The translations under genes and the position numbers were made by a program. Below, piece after piece: positions 27,011 to 36,204 of a stretch of DNA of 64,000 nucleotides (its first letter is position 1; the number at the start of each line of letters is the position of its first letter). The stretch is from Nocardioides sp. zg-1228. Lineage in GTDB: Bacteria > Actinomycetota > Actinomycetes > Propionibacteriales > Nocardioidaceae. Below the pieces are notes generated by a model. It was given only the letters and a program-made list of their open reading frames with translations, was not told where the DNA came from and made no database searches. The stretch is taken from NCBI RefSeq assembly GCF_017086465.1, contig NZ_CP070961.1, forward strand, positions 1,674,001 to 1,738,000, in the 5' to 3' direction.

Positions 27011-28756
27011 TTGCACGAGGGTCAGGTGGCTGAAGGCCTGCGGGAAGTTGCCCGCCATCCGGCGGTGACCGACGTCGTACTCCTCCGAGAGCAGGCCCAC
27101 GTCGTTGGCCAGTGCGCAGAGGCGATCCATCAGCGCGTGCGCCTCGTCGCGGCGCCCGGCGGCCGCAAGCGCGGAGACCAGCCAGAACGAGCAGGCCAGG
27201 AACGGGTTCTCGTCGCCGGGGATCCCGTCGACCCCCGTCTCGGTGCGGTAGCGCAGGAGGAGGCCGTCGACCGACAGGTCGGCGCGCACCGCGCCGATCG
27301 TGCCCAGTACGCGGGGGTCGTCACCGGGCAGGAAGCCGACCAGCGGGATCGTGAGCAGCGACGCGTCCACCTCGGTGGTGTCGTAGTGCTGGGTGAAGGT
27401 GCCGCGCTGGTGGTCGAAGCCCTTGTCGAGCACCTCCTCGCGCACCCGGTCGCGCAGCTCGCGCCACCGCTCCAGCGGGCCGTCGAGGCCGTGCCGCTCG
27501 ATCGCCCGCACGCCGCGGTCGAAGGCGACCCACACCATGACGCGCGAGTGCGTGAAGTGCCGCTGGGGACCGCGGATCTCCCACAGGCCGTTGTCGGGCT
27601 CGTCCCAGTGCTCGGCGAGCTCGTCGACGAGGGCGCGCTGGAGCGCCCACGAGTTGGGCGTCTCGTGCAGGCCCGCCTCGCGGGCCAGCTCGAGCGCGAT
27701 CATCACCTCGCCCAGCACGTCGTTCTGGCGCTGCGACACGGCGCCGTTGCCGATGCGCACGGGCCTGCTGTCGGCATACCCCGGCAGGTGCGGCACCTCG
27801 CGCTCGGGCAGCTGGCGGCCGCCGTCGACGGCATACATGATCTGCAGGTCGGCCGGGTCGCCGGCCACTGCCCGCAGCAGCCAGTCACGCCACTGGAGCG
27901 CCTCGTCGGGGTATCCGGCCCCGAGCAGCGACTCCAGGGTGAGGGCCGCGTCGCGCAACCAGCAGAAGCGGTAGTCCCAGTTGCGCTCGCCGCCGAAGTG
28001 CTCGGGGAGCGAGGTGGTCGGGGCGGCGACGATCCCGCCCGTCTCGTCGTGCGTCATGAGCAGCAGCGTGAGCAGGCTGCGCTGCACCAGGTCGGCGTGC
28101 GCGACGTCGCCGGGCGCGTGGTCGGACCAGGCACGCTGGTCGGCGATCGTGGCGGCGATGCGCCGATCGAAGTCCAGGGGCTCGGGCACGTCGTTCCACG
28201 AGTGCACCCAGGTGGTGGAGAACGTCACCTCGTCGCCGGCCGAGAGGTCGAACTCGTCGCTGTGGCGGCCGTCGTGGCCCCGGGGCAGGTGGGGCCCCCG
28301 GAGGACGAGCTTGTCGGGACCCGCGACCGCCACCACCAGCTCACTGCCGTGCGCGCTCTCGCGGCTCACCCACGGCCGCACCTGGCCGTAGTCGGTGCGC
28401 ACCACCCAGTCGTGGCGGATCCGCACCGTGCCGCGGGTGCACGTCAGGCGGCGTACGACGTCCGCGCGGCCGTCGCGGGCCGGCATCGCGTCGAGCAGCA
28501 CCACCTCGCCGTCCGCGGTGGTGAACGTCGTCTCGAGCACCGCGGTGCCGTCGACGTAGCGCCTGCTGGTGGCGACGACCTCGTCGGCCGGAGCCAGCAG
28601 CCACCGGCCGTTGTCCTCGGTGCCCAGCAGCGCCGCGAAGCACGCGGGGGAGTCGAAGCGCGGCAGGCAGAGCCAGTCGATCGAGCCGTCCTTGCCCACC
28701 AGAGCGGCCGTGCCGCGGTCGCCGATGAGTGCGTAGTCCTCGATGGGAAGTGCCAT
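26990..28756 (-). CDS. Glycoside hydrolase family 15 protein (glucoamylase/trehalase-like)
   Basis: A 588-residue cytoplasmic GH15 enzyme without signal peptide. The N-terminal beta domain begins MALPIEDYALIGDRGTAALVGKDGSIDWLCLPRFDSP, the standard opening of the actinobacterial group. The (alpha/alpha)6 barrel follows with GGERNWDYRFCWLRDA and GLWEIRGPQRHFTHSRVMVWVAFDRG; glutamates in these segments and in LLSEEYD are candidates for the catalytic acid/base. Some relatives (mycobacterial) are trehalases, others glucoamylases or dextranases, so the substrate stays open. It diverges from the next gene with only 18 bases between the start codons, so the promoters must overlap. Confidence 0.88.
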   Translation of the reverse strand: MALPIEDYALIGDRGTAALVGKDGSIDWLCLPRFDSPACFAALLGTEDNGRWLLAPADEVVATSRRYVDGTAVLETTFTTADGEVVLLDAMPARDGRADVVRRLTCTRGTVRIRHDWVVRTDYGQVRPWVSRESAHGSELVVAVAGPDKLVLRGPHLPRGHDGRHSDEFDLSAGDEVTFSTTWVHSWNDVPEPLDFDRRIAATIADQRAWSDHAPGDVAHADLVQRSLLTLLLMTHDETGGIVAAPTTSLPEHFGGERNWDYRFCWLRDAALTLESLLGAGYPDEALQWRDWLLRAVAGDPADLQIMYAVDGGRQLPEREVPHLPGYADSRPVRIGNGAVSQRQNDVLGEVMIALELAREAGLHETPNSWALQRALVDELAEHWDEPDNGLWEIRGPQRHFTHSRVMVWVAFDRGVRAIERHGLDGPLERWRELRDRVREEVLDKGFDHQRGTFTQHYDTTEVDASLLTIPLVGFLPGDDPRVLGTIGAVRADLSVDGLLLRYRTETGVDGIPGDENPFLACSFWLVSALAAAGRRDEAHALMDRLCALANDVGLLSEEYDVGHRRMAGNFPQAFSHLTLVQAALALR

Positions 28757-28761
28757 GCGGC

Positions 28762-28774
28762 TAGTCTCGCCGAC
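28762..28774 (+). promoter_or_regulatory. -10 hexamer in a very short divergent promoter
   Basis: TAGTCT followed by seven bases precedes ATG 28775. The only space to the divergent GH15 start (28756) is 18 bases, so the -35 region of this gene must lie inside the GH15 coding sequence. Confidence 0.45.
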
Positions 28775-29263
28775 ATGTGGTCAGGGGATCGGGCAGGCGA
28801 CACCGCCGCGCGCGTCCTGGCGTCCCTGGCGCGGCGCGACGAGACCCTCGCGACGGCCGAGTCGCTGACCGGCGGGCTGCTGGCGGCGCGGCTGACGGAC
28901 GTGCCGGGCGCGTCACGCGGCTTCGTCGGGGGAGTGGTGTCATACGCCACGAGGGTCAAGGTCGCGACGCTCGGCATCCCCGCCGCGGTGGTCGAGGAGC
29001 ACGGCGTGGTGTCCCAGGAGTGCGCGCTCGCGATGGCGAGCGGCGTGCGCGACCGCCTCGCGACCACGTGGGGCCTGGCCACCACCGGGGTCGCCGGGCC
29101 CGACGAGCAGGAGGGCCGGCCGGTCGGGACGGTCTGGGTGGCGGTGGCCGGTCCGGACGGGTCGACGGCGCGCCTGCTGGGCCTCGACGGCGACCGGGCG
29201 GCGATCCGCGAGGCCACGTGCGACGCGGTCCTGGCGCTCCTGGCGGACCAGCTGAGGTCCTGA
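28775..29263 (+). CDS. pncC: CinA C-terminal domain protein (nicotinamide-nucleotide amidase)
   Basis: This 162-residue stand-alone CinA_C domain shows the family motifs TAESLTGGLLAARLTDVPGASRGF, GGVVSYATRVK, VSQECALAMASG and TTGVAGPDEQEGRPVGTVW. The family deamidates nicotinamide mononucleotide to nicotinate mononucleotide, a pyridine-nucleotide salvage step. The start at 28775 matches the family N terminus; the longer open frame upstream is antisense to GH15. It precedes clgR by about 100 bases, a neighbourhood often seen in Actinobacteria. The real cellular activity is inferred from homology. Confidence 0.88.
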   Translation: MWSGDRAGDTAARVLASLARRDETLATAESLTGGLLAARLTDVPGASRGFVGGVVSYATRVKVATLGIPAAVVEEHGVVSQECALAMASGVRDRLATTWGLATTGVAGPDEQEGRPVGTVWVAVAGPDGSTARLLGLDGDRAAIREATCDAVLALLADQLRS

Positions 29264-29366
29264 TCGGCGTCGAAGTGCGGGTAACCGGTCGGGAAGAAGG
29301 GGCCCTCGGGTAGCGTTGGGGCAGAGACTTCCTCACCCACGCAACTCCGAGAGCAAGGACTCACGC

Positions 29367-29663
29367 ATGGTGCTCTTCCGACGACTGCTCGGCGACGTGC
29401 TCCGGCGTGCGCGGATGCAGCGCGGGATGACCCTGCGGGAGCTGTCGGCCGAGGCTCGCGTCAGCCTGGGCTACATCTCCGAGATCGAGCGGGGCCAGAA
29501 GGAGGCGTCGTCCGAGCTCCTGGCGTCGCTGTGCCAGGCGATGGACCTGCCGCTGTCGGACGTGCTGCGCGAGGTCGCCGACGCGGTCTCGATCGAGGAG
29601 GCGGCCCTCGGCATGGTCGTCAGCGCCCGCCCGGCCCGCGACGTGGTGGCCTCCGCCGCCTGA
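29367..29663 (+). CDS. clgR: ClgR-type XRE-family regulator of clp protease genes
   Basis: This 98-residue HTH_3 regulator has the signature core GMTLRELSAEARVSLGYISEIERGQKEASSELL, nearly diagnostic for ClgR. In actinobacteria ClgR activates clpP, clpC, lon and other stress genes. The ATG at 29367 has AAGGA seven bases upstream, and a TAGCGT -10 candidate lies at 29312. The protein ends in ...VVASAA. A terminal Ala-Ala is the feature by which ClgR is itself recognised by ClpP-containing proteases in Streptomyces and relatives, giving feedback control. It is convergent with the Nei gene, with only six bases between the stops. Confidence 0.88.
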   Translation: MVLFRRLLGDVLRRARMQRGMTLRELSAEARVSLGYISEIERGQKEASSELLASLCQAMDLPLSDVLREVADAVSIEEAALGMVVSARPARDVVASAA

Positions 29664-29669
29664 CCCGGC

Positions 29670-30461
29670 TCATCGCGCGGGCTGGCAGCTCGGGCACCAG
29701 TAGGCGGCCCGCTCACGCCCCGGGTCGCCGAGCATCGCGACCGCGATCGGCGTGCCGCAGCGCCGACACGGCGAGCGGTCGCGCCGGTAGACCCACATCC
29801 GCTCCCGGGGACGGAGGTCGCCGGTCGTGGTCTGGATCGCCCGCTCCTTGTTGGCCTGGAGCATCTGCTGGCCGCGGCGCACGAGCCGGGGGAGCTGGTC
29901 GACCGTCGCCACGGCGTCGGCGGGGTTGACACCCATCGTGAAGCACAGCTCGGCCATGTACATGTTGCCGATGCCCGCCAGGTTGCGCTGGTCGAGCAGC
30001 GCCTCGCCGATCGCGCGAGCCGGCTGGGAGCGCAGGTTGGCCAGGGCACGGTCGACGTCCCAGTCGGGCCCGAGCAGGTCGGGGCCGAGGTGCGCCACGA
30101 GCCCGGCCTCCTGCTCGCGCGGCACCAGCTCGACGACGCCGAGCTGGAAGCCGACGGCCGTGCGGCCCGCGATGCCCAGCACCAGGCGGACCTGGGCGTC
30201 GGGACGTCGCCACCGCTCACCGGTGGGGTAGACGTGCCACGAGCCCTCCATCTTGAGGTGCGTGTGGATCGTCCAGGCGCGCTCGTGGTCGACGCGGGTG
30301 AGCAGGTGCTTGCCGCGCGACAGGGTGCGGATGACGGTGCCCTCGCGGAGGTCGACGGTGGCGAAGGCCGGCACGCGGAAGTCGGTGAGCGTGAGCCGGT
30401 GGCCCGTGAGCGCGCGGTCGAGCCTGGCCGCGGCCCGGTAGACGGTGTCCCCCTCAGGCAC
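29670..30461 (-). CDS. Fpg/Nei family DNA glycosylase/AP lyase
   Basis: This 263-residue base-excision enzyme begins MPEGDTVYRAAARL. After Met removal, Pro2 is the Schiff-base nucleophile and Glu3 the general acid; PEGDT is typical of Nei (endonuclease VIII) rather than MutM. The H2TH region is GEALLDQRNLAGIGNMYMAEL. A C-terminal zinc finger has the pairs CRRC and CPSC. It removes oxidised pyrimidines and nicks the strand. The GTG start lies inside the end of lhr (8-base overlap), so the two DNA-processing genes are translationally linked. Confidence 0.93.
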   Translation of the reverse strand: MPEGDTVYRAAARLDRALTGHRLTLTDFRVPAFATVDLREGTVIRTLSRGKHLLTRVDHERAWTIHTHLKMEGSWHVYPTGERWRRPDAQVRLVLGIAGRTAVGFQLGVVELVPREQEAGLVAHLGPDLLGPDWDVDRALANLRSQPARAIGEALLDQRNLAGIGNMYMAELCFTMGVNPADAVATVDQLPRLVRRGQQMLQANKERAIQTTTGDLRPRERMWVYRRDRSPCRRCGTPIAVAMLGDPGRERAAYWCPSCQPAR

Positions 30462-33400
30462 GCAGCCTCAACCCCTTCGGCGTCGCCACGAACCCCGCCG
30501 CCGTCAGCGCCAGCCGGATCGGGGTCTCTCCGCCGCTGCCGATGAGCGCCTGCCCGTCGGCCTTCTCCACGGTGAGCCGGCCGAGCGCGCCGCGCCGGGC
30601 GGCCTCGGCCAGAGCGGCCATCGCGGGACCGAGCACGTCGAGGTCGTCGCTCCAGGTGAGCAACGTGCGGCCGCCACGCTCCACGTAGACGGTCAGCGCG
30701 CCGTCGACGAGCACGACCAGCGCGCCGGCCTTGCGGCCGGGCCGGTGCCCGGCGCGCTGGGGGTCGCCGGCGTCGGGCCACGGCAGGGCGGCGCCGTAGA
30801 CGTTGGCCGGATCGGTGGCCGCGAGGGCGACGACGGTCGGCTTGGTGCCGGCCCTGGCGCTGTCGGGCTCGGCGAAGGTGCGCAGCCGGTCGATCGCGCC
30901 GGCGGTGCCGAACTGAGCGGCCCCCAGGCCCTCGATGAAGTAGCCGCGGCGGCAGCGGCCGGTGTCCTCGAAGGCGCTGAGCACCTTGTAGACACCCGCG
31001 AAGCCGCCCGCCACCCGCTCGCTGACGACGGCACCGCGGGTGACGACGCCGTGCCGCTCGAGGAGGTGCTCGGCGCGGGCATGGGCGCGCCGGGTCGGGT
31101 CGCCGTCGCGCTCGGGGAGCAGCGCCCAGCGGCCTGCCGTCTCGGGCGGGCCGGTGCGCACCGGCATCCGGCCCCGGGTCGTGCGCCCCATCCGCGGTGG
31201 CGTACGCCGGGTGCGGTGGGAGGGCGTGCCGCTGCGGACGAGCGCACGCAGCGGGGCGAGCGTGTCGTTGGTGACCAGGCCCTTCCACACCAGCTCCCAC
31301 AGGGCGGTGCTGAGCTCGGCGTCGGTGGTGGAGCCGACCCGGTCGGCGAGCTGGCGGAAGAACCAGGCCCCTCCCGGGTCGAGCGCGTCGAGGACGGCCC
31401 GCTGGAGGCCGTCGGGCTCGTCGCCCTCGACCTCGGGCAGGGTCAGGTGCGCCTGGTCGGCGAGGTGGAGGCTGACCCAGCCGTCGCTGCCCGGCAGTGG
31501 CGCGTGGCCGGTCCAGATGACCTCTCCGGAGGCGGTGAGCTCGTCGAGCATCGACGGCTCGTAGTCGCGGACGCGGGCCGCGAGGACCAGCGGCTCGAGG
31601 GCGCTGGCGGGGACGGGACAGCCGGCCAGCTGGTCGATGGCGGCGACGACCCCGTCGACCCCGCGCAGCGAGCCGCCCACCCGCTGCCACGCGGGCAGGA
31701 AGCGGGCGACCGCGTCGTGGCCGACCGGCTCGATCTCCTGGCGCAGGCGGGCGAGCGAGCGGCGACGCAGCTTGCGCAGCACCTCGGCGTCGCACCACTC
31801 GGTGCCCGATCCCGAGGGCCGGAACTCGCCGTCGAGCACCCGCCCGCGGTGCGCGAGCCGCTGGAGGGTCTGTCGCGCGACCGCCTCGCCCAGCCCGAGC
31901 CGGGTGGCGACCTCGGCGGTGGTGAACGGGCCGTGGCTGCGGGCGTAGCGCGAGACGAGGTCGCCGAGCGGGTCGTCGGGCAGCTGGAGGAACGCCTCGG
32001 GGGTGCCGACGGGGACGGGCACGCCGAGGCCGTCGCGCAGCCGGCCGATGTCCTCGATCGCGGTCCACCGGTCCTCCCCGGCCATCCGGACCAGCGCGAC
32101 CCGGCGGTCGAGGGAGGCCAGCCACGCCTCGACGTCGGCGCCGTCGACCGACCTCGCCCGGATCTCGTCGGTCGACAGCGGCCCGACCAGGCGCAGCAGG
32201 TCGGCGACGGCCTCGGCGTCGCGGGCGCGACGGTCGGGGGCGAGCCACTGGAGCTCGGACTCGACCTCGGTCAGCACCTCCGGGTCGAGCAGCTCGCGCA
32301 GCTCGGCCCGGCCGAGCAGCTCGGCCAGCAGACCCTGGTCGAGGGACAGCGCGGCGGCGCGGCGCTCGGCGATGGGGGAGTCGCCCTCGTAGACGAACTG
32401 CGCGACGTAGCCGAAGAGCAGGCTGCGGGCGAACGGGCTGGGCTGGGTGGTCGCGACGTCGAGGACGGTGACCTCGCGCCGCTGCACGCGACCCAGCAGC
32501 GTGACCAGGGCGGGCAGGTCGTAGACGTCCTGCAGGCACTCGCGCACGGCCTCCAGCACGATGGGGAACGCGGGGTAGCGGCTCGCGACCTCGAGGAGCT
32601 GGGCGCTGCGCTGGCGCTGCTGCCACAGGGGGCTGCGCCGTCCCGGGTCGCGGCGGGGGAGCAGCAGGGCGCGGGCGGCGCACTCGCGGAAGCGGCTGGC
32701 GAACAGCGCCGACCCGCCGACCTCCTGGGTGACGAGCTGCTCGATCTCCTCGGGCTCGAAGACGATGACCTCGCCGGTGGGCGGCTCGGCGTCGGTGTCG
32801 GGGATGCGGATGACGATGCCGTCGTCGGAGGCGACCGCCTGGCCGTCGATGTCGAAGCGCTCACGCAGCCGGGCGTTGATGGCCAGCGCCCAGGGGGCGT
32901 GGACCGGGGTGCCGTAGGGGGAGTGGACGACCAGGCGCCAGTCGCCGAGCTCGTCGCGGAACCGCTCGACCACGATCTGGGCGTCGTTGGGCACGACCTG
33001 CGTGGCCTCGCGCTGCTCGCCGAGGTAGGTGACGAGGTTGGTGGCCGCGTTGACGTCGAGGCCCCGTTCGCGGACACTCGCGATCGCCGCGGCCGCCGGC
33101 TTGGCGGCCAGCTCGCGGGTGAACGCGCCGACGGCCGCGCCGAGCTCGGCGGGGCGGCCGAGGGCGTCGCCCTTCCAGAACGGCAGGCGGCCCGGGATGC
33201 CGGGCGCCGGCGTCACGAGCACGCGGTCGTGGGTGATGTCCTCGATGCGCCAGCTGGTGGCGCCGAGGGCGAAGACGTCGCCCACGCGCGACTCGTAGAC
33301 CATCTCCTCGTCGAGCTCGCCGACCCGGCTGGCCTTCTCGCCGACGAGGAAGACGCCGAACAGCCCGCGGTCGGGGATGGTGCCGCCGCTGGTGACGGCG

Positions 33401-34998
33401 AGCCGCTGGGCGCCGGGGCGTCCGCTGAGCTTGTCGGTCACCCGGTCCCACACGATGCGGGGGCGCAGCTCGGCGAACTCCTCGCTGGGGTAGCGCCCGC
33501 TCAGCAGGTCGAGGGTGGCGTCGAACGCCGAGCGGGGGAGCTGGGTGTAGGAGGCGGAGCGGGTGACGAGGGCGAACAGCTCGTCGACGTGCCACTCCTC
33601 CATCGCGAGGGCGGCGACGACCTGCTGGGCGAGGACGTCGAGGGGGTTGGTCGGCACCGCCATCCGCTCGATGGCGCCCGAGCGCATCCGCTCGACCGAC
33701 ACGGCGGTCTGCGCGAGGTCGCCGCGGTGCTTGGGGAACAGCACGCCGCGGCTGACCTCGCCGACCTGGTGGCCGGCGCGACCGACGCGCTGGAGCGCGC
33801 TGGCGACGCTCGGCGGGGACTCGATCTGGACGACGAGGTCGACCGATCCCATGTCGATGCCGAGCTCGAGGCTGCTGGTGGCGACCACGCAGGGCAGCCG
33901 CCCGCGCTTGAGGTCGTCCTCGATGACGGCGCGCTGCTCCTTGGAGACCGAGCCGTGGTGGGCCTTGGCGATGATCGTGCCGGCGCCGCTGCTCTGCCCC
34001 GACTGGGCCATGACCTGGGCCGGCGGTCCGTGGCCGGGAGCCTCCCGGCCGTCGGCCTCCCCGACTCCTGCGGCGGCCCGCTCGGCGCGGTCGGTGGCGA
34101 TCTCGTTGAGCCGCGCGGTGAGCCGCTCGGCGAGGCGGCGCGAGTTGGCGAAGACGATCGTGGAGCGGTGCTGCTCGACGAGGTCGACGACGTGCTCCTC
34201 GACGTGCGGCCAGATGCTGCTCGAGCGACCCGGGTCGCCCGACTCCTCGTCGTACTCCTCGGGCATCGTCATGTCCTCGACCGGCACGACGACCCGCAGG
34301 TCCCACTCCTTGGTGCTCGGCGGGGCGACGATCTCGACGGGCTGGGTGCCGCCGAGGAACCGCGCCACCTCCTCCAGGGGACGCACCGTCGCGCTGAGGC
34401 CGATGCGCTGAGCGGGCCGGTCGAGCAGGGCGTCGAGGCGCTCGAGGCTGATGCCGAGGTGGGCGCCGCGCTTGGTGCCGGCGACGGCGTGGACCTCGTC
34501 GATGATCACCGTGTCGACGCCACGCAGCGTCTCGCGCGCCTGGCTGGTGAGCATCAGGAACAGCGACTCGGGCGTGGTGATCAGGATGTCGGGCGGGGTG
34601 GTGCCGAGCTTGCGCCGCTCGGCGGGGCTGGTGTCGCCGGAGCGCAGGCCGACCGTGAGGTCGGGGACCGTGGTCTCGAGCCGCTCGGCGGTGTGGCGGA
34701 TGCCGGTCAGGGGAGCGCGGAGGTTGCGCTCGACGTCGACGCCGAGCGCCTTGAGCGGGGAGATGTAGAGGACGCGGGTGCGCCGGGTCTTGTCGTCGGG
34801 GCGCTCCGTGCTGAGCAGCCGGTCGATGGCGTGGAGGAACGCACTCAGCGTCTTGCCGCTGCCGGTCGGGGCGACGACGAGCGCGTGCTTGCCGGCGGCG
34901 ATGGCGTCCCACGCGCCCTCCTGCGCCGGGGTCGGGCTCGCGAACGACGCCTCGAACCACGCGCGCGTGGGCGCGCTGAAACGGTCGAGGGCGGTCAT
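30454..34998 (-). CDS. lhr: Lhr-family ATP-dependent helicase
   Basis: The protein has 1514 residues, the full-length Lhr of actinobacteria. The superfamily-2 motor shows the Q-motif region SPTPAQEGAWDAI, Walker A APTGSGKT, Walker B DEVH (IIDEVHAVAG), motif III SATVRP and the RecA2 motif RVGRAGHQ. Then follow the winged-helix, beta-barrel and long Lhr C-terminal domains. It unwinds RNA:DNA hybrids and duplex DNA 3'-5' and is tied to DNA damage responses in mycobacteria. The ATG at 34998 is preceded by AAGACT six bases away; a longer frame exists to 35118. The stop is inside the Nei start. Pairing of Lhr with Nei suggests a joint repair role. Confidence 0.94.
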   Translation of the reverse strand: MTALDRFSAPTRAWFEASFASPTPAQEGAWDAIAAGKHALVVAPTGSGKTLSAFLHAIDRLLSTERPDDKTRRTRVLYISPLKALGVDVERNLRAPLTGIRHTAERLETTVPDLTVGLRSGDTSPAERRKLGTTPPDILITTPESLFLMLTSQARETLRGVDTVIIDEVHAVAGTKRGAHLGISLERLDALLDRPAQRIGLSATVRPLEEVARFLGGTQPVEIVAPPSTKEWDLRVVVPVEDMTMPEEYDEESGDPGRSSSIWPHVEEHVVDLVEQHRSTIVFANSRRLAERLTARLNEIATDRAERAAAGVGEADGREAPGHGPPAQVMAQSGQSSGAGTIIAKAHHGSVSKEQRAVIEDDLKRGRLPCVVATSSLELGIDMGSVDLVVQIESPPSVASALQRVGRAGHQVGEVSRGVLFPKHRGDLAQTAVSVERMRSGAIERMAVPTNPLDVLAQQVVAALAMEEWHVDELFALVTRSASYTQLPRSAFDATLDLLSGRYPSEEFAELRPRIVWDRVTDKLSGRPGAQRLAVTSGGTIPDRGLFGVFLVGEKASRVGELDEEMVYESRVGDVFALGATSWRIEDITHDRVLVTPAPGIPGRLPFWKGDALGRPAELGAAVGAFTRELAAKPAAAAIASVRERGLDVNAATNLVTYLGEQREATQVVPNDAQIVVERFRDELGDWRLVVHSPYGTPVHAPWALAINARLRERFDIDGQAVASDDGIVIRIPDTDAEPPTGEVIVFEPEEIEQLVTQEVGGSALFASRFRECAARALLLPRRDPGRRSPLWQQRQRSAQLLEVASRYPAFPIVLEAVRECLQDVYDLPALVTLLGRVQRREVTVLDVATTQPSPFARSLLFGYVAQFVYEGDSPIAERRAAALSLDQGLLAELLGRAELRELLDPEVLTEVESELQWLAPDRRARDAEAVADLLRLVGPLSTDEIRARSVDGADVEAWLASLDRRVALVRMAGEDRWTAIEDIGRLRDGLGVPVPVGTPEAFLQLPDDPLGDLVSRYARSHGPFTTAEVATRLGLGEAVARQTLQRLAHRGRVLDGEFRPSGSGTEWCDAEVLRKLRRRSLARLRQEIEPVGHDAVARFLPAWQRVGGSLRGVDGVVAAIDQLAGCPVPASALEPLVLAARVRDYEPSMLDELTASGEVIWTGHAPLPGSDGWVSLHLADQAHLTLPEVEGDEPDGLQRAVLDALDPGGAWFFRQLADRVGSTTDAELSTALWELVWKGLVTNDTLAPLRALVRSGTPSHRTRRTPPRMGRTTRGRMPVRTGPPETAGRWALLPERDGDPTRRAHARAEHLLERHGVVTRGAVVSERVAGGFAGVYKVLSAFEDTGRCRRGYFIEGLGAAQFGTAGAIDRLRTFAEPDSARAGTKPTVVALAATDPANVYGAALPWPDAGDPQRAGHRPGRKAGALVVLVDGALTVYVERGGRTLLTWSDDLDVLGPAMAALAEAARRGALGRLTVEKADGQALIGSGGETPIRLALTAAGFVATPKGLRLRA

Positions 34999-35069
34999 GC
35001 CTGCAGTCTTGCACCGGGGTCCGACACCGGACCCGCCCGAAGGCGGTGCGCGGCCGTCCGGCGTCGCCC

Positions 35070-35083
35070 CCACCAAATGGTGG
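35070..35083. repeat. Short inverted repeat in the lhr / small ORF divergent region
   Basis: CCACCA-AA-TGGTGG is a perfect 6-bp dyad in the 137-base divergent intergenic region. It could be a protein-binding site. No regulator is suggested by the sequence. Confidence 0.3.
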
Positions 35084-35135
35084 ATGTTCGCGCCGACAGC
35101 CGCGCGTGCGGCGTCCACGCGCGCAGAGTGGGGCC

Positions 35136-35360
35136 ATGACGGCAGTTCTTCTCGACGAGACGGCCACGGTGGTCCGTGAGCTGGCCGTCGCTGCCGACTC
35201 GTTCGCGGCGCGGGCCGAGGAGCAGGAGGCCTGCCGCGACCGGGCGCGACCCGGCACCGCCGTCCAGCACCGCCACGCGCACTCCGCCACCCTCTGGCGT
35301 ACGGCGGAGCGGTGTCTCCGGGTGCGGATCGCGGAGCTGGAGTGCTCGACGTCCGGGTGA
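35136..35360 (+). CDS. Small hypothetical protein
   Basis: A 74-residue alpha-helical protein (MTAVLLDETATVVRELAVAAD...) rich in Glu, Arg and Ala with two cysteines near the middle and end. No family is recognised and there is no signal or membrane segment. CAGAGT lies six bases before the ATG, in keeping with the leaderless pattern. It is divergent from lhr and followed after 66 bases by the GH16 gene. It could be a stress or regulatory microprotein, but nothing in the sequence proves this. Confidence 0.5.
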   Translation: MTAVLLDETATVVRELAVAADSFAARAEEQEACRDRARPGTAVQHRHAHSATLWRTAERCLRVRIAELECSTSG

Positions 35361-35426
35361 AGCCGCAGCCGTTGCGCGCCGCTCCGCCCCGGCCCGTGAG
35401 GGCGCCGGGACCGCCATACTGGGCCG

Positions 35427-36131
35427 ATGTGGGTCCAGGACTTCGCGGGGGCAGCGGGGCAGCGGCCCGACCCGCGGGTGTGGACCCACGACCTCGGCGG
35501 CGGAGGCTGGGGTGATCGGCAGCGACAGGTCTACACCGACGACGTGGCCAACGCCGCCCTCGACGGCGCCGGACACCTCGCGATCACGGCGCGACGCGAG
35601 CCCGACGGCACGGTCACCTCGGCGCGCCTGACGACGCGCACCGGCTTCGCCACGACGTACGGCCGGGTCGAGGCGCGCATCAAGGTGCCGGGTGGCCGCG
35701 GCACGTGGCCCGCCTTCTGGATGCTGGGCACCGACATCGACGAGGTCGGCTGGCCCGGGTGTGGCGAGATCGACGTCATGGAGCACGTCGGAGCCGATCC
35801 CGGGCGCGCGCACGGCACGGTCCACGGCCCGGGCTTCAGCGGGATCGGCGGGGGCATCGGCTCGGCGATGGACGCAGGCACGGACCTGTCCGAGGACTTC
35901 CACGACTACGCCGTCGTCTGGGACCGGTCCGGGATCACGTGGCGCCTCGACGGCCGGGAGCACCACCGGGTGGCGCCGTCCGACGTCCCCGGCCCCTGGC
36001 CGTTCGACCATGCCTTCTTCCTCCTCGTCAACCTGGCGATCGGGGGCGACTGGCCCGGCCACGACACCGACGCCCCGGAGCTCCCTGCGGTGCTCCTGGT
36101 CGACCGGATCCGCGTCGAGGCGCTCCCCTAG
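35427..36131 (+). CDS. Glycoside hydrolase family 16 protein, apparently cytoplasmic
   Basis: The 234-residue single-domain beta-jelly-roll glucanase contains the GH16 catalytic signature E-I-D-V-M-E (GCGEIDVMEHVG): Glu114 nucleophile, Asp116, Glu119 acid/base. Conserved YGRVEARIKVPGGRGTWPAFWMLG and the C-terminal NLAIGGDWPG are present. Family members cut beta-1,3/1,4-glucans or galactans. The start at 35427 is fixed by CATACT-N6-ATG and leaves no signal peptide, which is odd for an enzyme class that normally acts outside the cell. Either it is secreted by a non-classical route or acts on internal or imported sugars. Confidence 0.87.
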   Translation: MWVQDFAGAAGQRPDPRVWTHDLGGGGWGDRQRQVYTDDVANAALDGAGHLAITARREPDGTVTSARLTTRTGFATTYGRVEARIKVPGGRGTWPAFWMLGTDIDEVGWPGCGEIDVMEHVGADPGRAHGTVHGPGFSGIGGGIGSAMDAGTDLSEDFHDYAVVWDRSGITWRLDGREHHRVAPSDVPGPWPFDHAFFLLVNLAIGGDWPGHDTDAPELPAVLLVDRIRVEALP

Positions 36132-36204
36132 GGTCTCGTCGCCGGCGCCCGCCCTGTCTCCGATCCGTCCCGCGCACGGGCCCGGCCGGTCGTAGGGTCG
36201 GCCC

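Noticed and set aside
30445..35139. 1560-codon plus-strand frame opposite lhr
   Set aside because: Repetitive Gly/Ala/Asp/Arg text without motifs; the minus strand has the complete Lhr helicase.
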